From NCBI RefSeq assembly GCF_033170385.1, contig NZ_CP126170.1, positions 4,426,001 to 4,490,000 on the forward strand: DNA of 64,000 nucleotides, given 5' to 3'. Shown in pieces: positions 62,671-64,000 of this stretch. The notes beneath the pieces are model-generated. The model saw nothing but the letters and a program-made list of their open reading frames with translations. It was not told where the DNA came from and did no database searches. How positions within the stretch are numbered: the first letter of the stretch is position 1; each line of letters begins with the position of its first letter. Made by a program: the position numbers and the translations under genes. The stretch is from Xanthomonas rydalmerensis (GTDB lineage Bacteria > Pseudomonadota > Gammaproteobacteria > Xanthomonadales > Xanthomonadaceae).

Positions 62671-64000
62671 ATGACCCACTCCGCTCTGCGCCGCGATGTC
62701 GGCCCGTTCGCCCTGATGCTGACCGGCCTCGGCTCGATCATCGGCTCCGGTTGGCTGTTCGGCGCCTGGCGTGCCGCCGGGCTGGCCGGCCCCGGTGCGA
62801 TCTGGGCCTGGGTGCTGGGCGCGGCGATCGTCACCACCATCGCACTGGCCTATGCCGAGCTGGGCGCGATGTTTCCCGAGTCCGGCGGCATGGTCCGCTA
62901 CAGCCACTACTCGCACGGCTCGCTGGTCGGCTTCATTGCCGGCTGGGCCAACTGGATCGCGATCGTGTCGGTGATCCCGGTGGAGGCCGAGGCCTCGGTG
63001 CAGTACATGGCGTCCTGGCCGTGGCAGTGGGCGCAGGACCTGTACGTGCAGCAGCCCGGCGGCGCCGGCGAGCTGTCGGTGCCCGGCCTGTGCATCGCCG
63101 CAGTGCTGGTGCTGGCGTACTTCCTGCTGAACTTCTGGAGCGTGAAGCTGTTCGCGCGCTCCAACAGCCTGATCACCGTGTTCAAGCTGGTGGTGCCGGC
63201 GCTGACCGGCATTGCGCTGATCGCCAGCGGCTTCCACAGCGAGAACTTCAGCGTCGGCCTGCACGGCGGCAGCCACACCATCGACTTCGCTGCGGTGCTG
63301 ACCGCGGTGGCCACCGCCGGCATCGTATTCAGCTTCAACGGCTTCCAGAGCCCGGTGAATCTGGCCGGCGAGGCACGCAATCCCGGGCGCAGCATCCCGT
63401 TCGCGGTGCTCGGCTCGATCGCGCTGGCCACGGTGGTCTACGTGCTGCTTCAGGTCGCGTACCTGGGCGCGGTGCCGCCGGACCTGCTGGCCAAGGCCGG
63501 CTGGCACGGCATCGACTTCCGCTCGCCGTTCGCGCAGCTGGCGATCATCGTCAACCTGCACTGGCTGGCGATGCTGCTGTACGTGGACGCCTTCATCAGC
63601 CCCAGCGGTACCGGCATCACCTACACCGCCACCACCGCACGGATGATCTACGGCATGGAGCGCAACGGCACCATGCCCAAGGTGCTGGGCCGGATCCATC
63701 CGACCTGGGGCGTGCCGCGGCCGGCGATGTTCTTCAACCTGCTGGTGTCCTACCTGTTCCTGTTCTTCTTCCGCGGCTGGGGCACGCTGGCGGCGGTGAT
63801 CTCGGTGGCCACCATCATTTCCTACCTCACCGGCCCGATCAGCGCCATGGCGCTGCGCAAGCACGCGCCGGAGATGCACCGCCCGCTGCGCATCGCCGGC
63901 CTGCCGGTGCTGGCCGCGGCGGCCTTCGTGCTGGCCACCGAACTGCTGTACTGGGCGCGCTGGCCGCTGACCGGCGAGATCATCCTGCTGATGCTGGTGG
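62671..64000 (+). CDS. APC-family amino-acid permease (partial, runs off the window)
   Basis: At least 443 residues with about 11-12 helices, APC features IIGSGWLFGAWRAAG (helix 1), YAELGAMFPESGGMVRYSHY (helix 2-loop) and FSFNGFQSPVNLAGEARNPGRSIPFAV (helix 6-7). It imports an amino acid or exchanges it for a related compound. ATG 62671 lies just before the first helix with no clear upstream Shine-Dalgarno (CCGGACTCGCC). The 3' end is outside the window, so the C-terminus is unseen. Confidence 0.9.
   Translation, partial: MTHSALRRDVGPFALMLTGLGSIIGSGWLFGAWRAAGLAGPGAIWAWVLGAAIVTTIALAYAELGAMFPESGGMVRYSHYSHGSLVGFIAGWANWIAIVSVIPVEAEASVQYMASWPWQWAQDLYVQQPGGAGELSVPGLCIAAVLVLAYFLLNFWSVKLFARSNSLITVFKLVVPALTGIALIASGFHSENFSVGLHGGSHTIDFAAVLTAVATAGIVFSFNGFQSPVNLAGEARNPGRSIPFAVLGSIALATVVYVLLQVAYLGAVPPDLLAKAGWHGIDFRSPFAQLAIIVNLHWLAMLLYVDAFISPSGTGITYTATTARMIYGMERNGTMPKVLGRIHPTWGVPRPAMFFNLLVSYLFLFFFRGWGTLAAVISVATIISYLTGPISAMALRKHAPEMHRPLRIAGLPVLAAAAFVLATELLYWARWPLTGEIILLMLV

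Overview
The window is a 64 kb piece of a very GC-rich (about 68-70 % by eye) gammaproteobacterial chromosome, most likely Xanthomonas or a close relative in the Xanthomonadaceae. The evidence is the dense packing, the GTAG-initiated REP palindromes of the kind described as SMAG elements in Stenotrophomonas, and families common in this group (DUF3297, DUF4031, UdgX with its radical-SAM partner, LytS/LytR with LytTR output). No rRNA, tRNA, CRISPR, insertion sequence or phage gene was seen. The organism call is inference; no marker gene is present.

Positions 1-20000 are mostly housekeeping and stress functions. They include small conserved proteins, an ABC-2 exporter, an EamA exporter next to an Lrp-type regulator, a CPA1 Na+/H+ antiporter, a class I methyltransferase, one AT-rich pentapeptide-repeat gene that looks acquired, a secreted fasciclin protein, and a UdgX/radical-SAM DNA-repair pair. 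Two LysR regulators are each divergent from a redox operon (DoxX-YgiD; aldo/keto reductase-CMD-aldo/keto reductase). Three promoters here (ABC exporter, DoxX-YgiD, AKR operon) share the element ATTTATCCAT exactly 14 bp before a TAnnnT -10-like hexamer, which suggests one regulon.

Positions 19774-28594 hold an apparent orphan biosynthetic cluster: GT2 glycosyltransferase, GNAT, FabH-like ketosynthase with an intact Cys-His-Asn triad, 3beta-HSD-type reductase, metallo-beta-lactamase hydrolase, ATP-grasp ligase, a large unrecognised acyltransferase-like protein, a membrane diguanylate cyclase and a Rieske oxygenase. The core five genes overlap or nearly touch. I do not recognise the product. A PAS-GGDEF-EAL protein converges on its end.

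Positions 31600-38800 hold an MpaB-type oxygenase, a small membrane protein, an orphan TonB-dependent receptor behind a Fur-box-like site, a repeat-rich intergenic region, and a LytS/LytR system with a small exported protein.

Positions 39281-60979 are a large surface-polysaccharide locus in two converging arms. The plus arm has two GT4 enzymes, a priming phosphoglycosyltransferase and WecB. The minus arm runs from a lasso-peptide-type B2 protein through an ABC exporter, two flippases, a Wzz-like protein, an epimerase, two methyltransferases, an asparagine synthetase-like protein, several glycosyltransferases (including WecG/TagA) and two O-antigen polymerase/ligase-like proteins. A B2 maturase and an AsnB homologue inside a glycan operon, with no recognisable lasso precursor or RRE protein, is the main puzzle. 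Directly upstream on the same strand lie two degenerate type II dehydroquinase-like proteins and an overlapping 72-residue protein. The window ends inside an APC-family permease.
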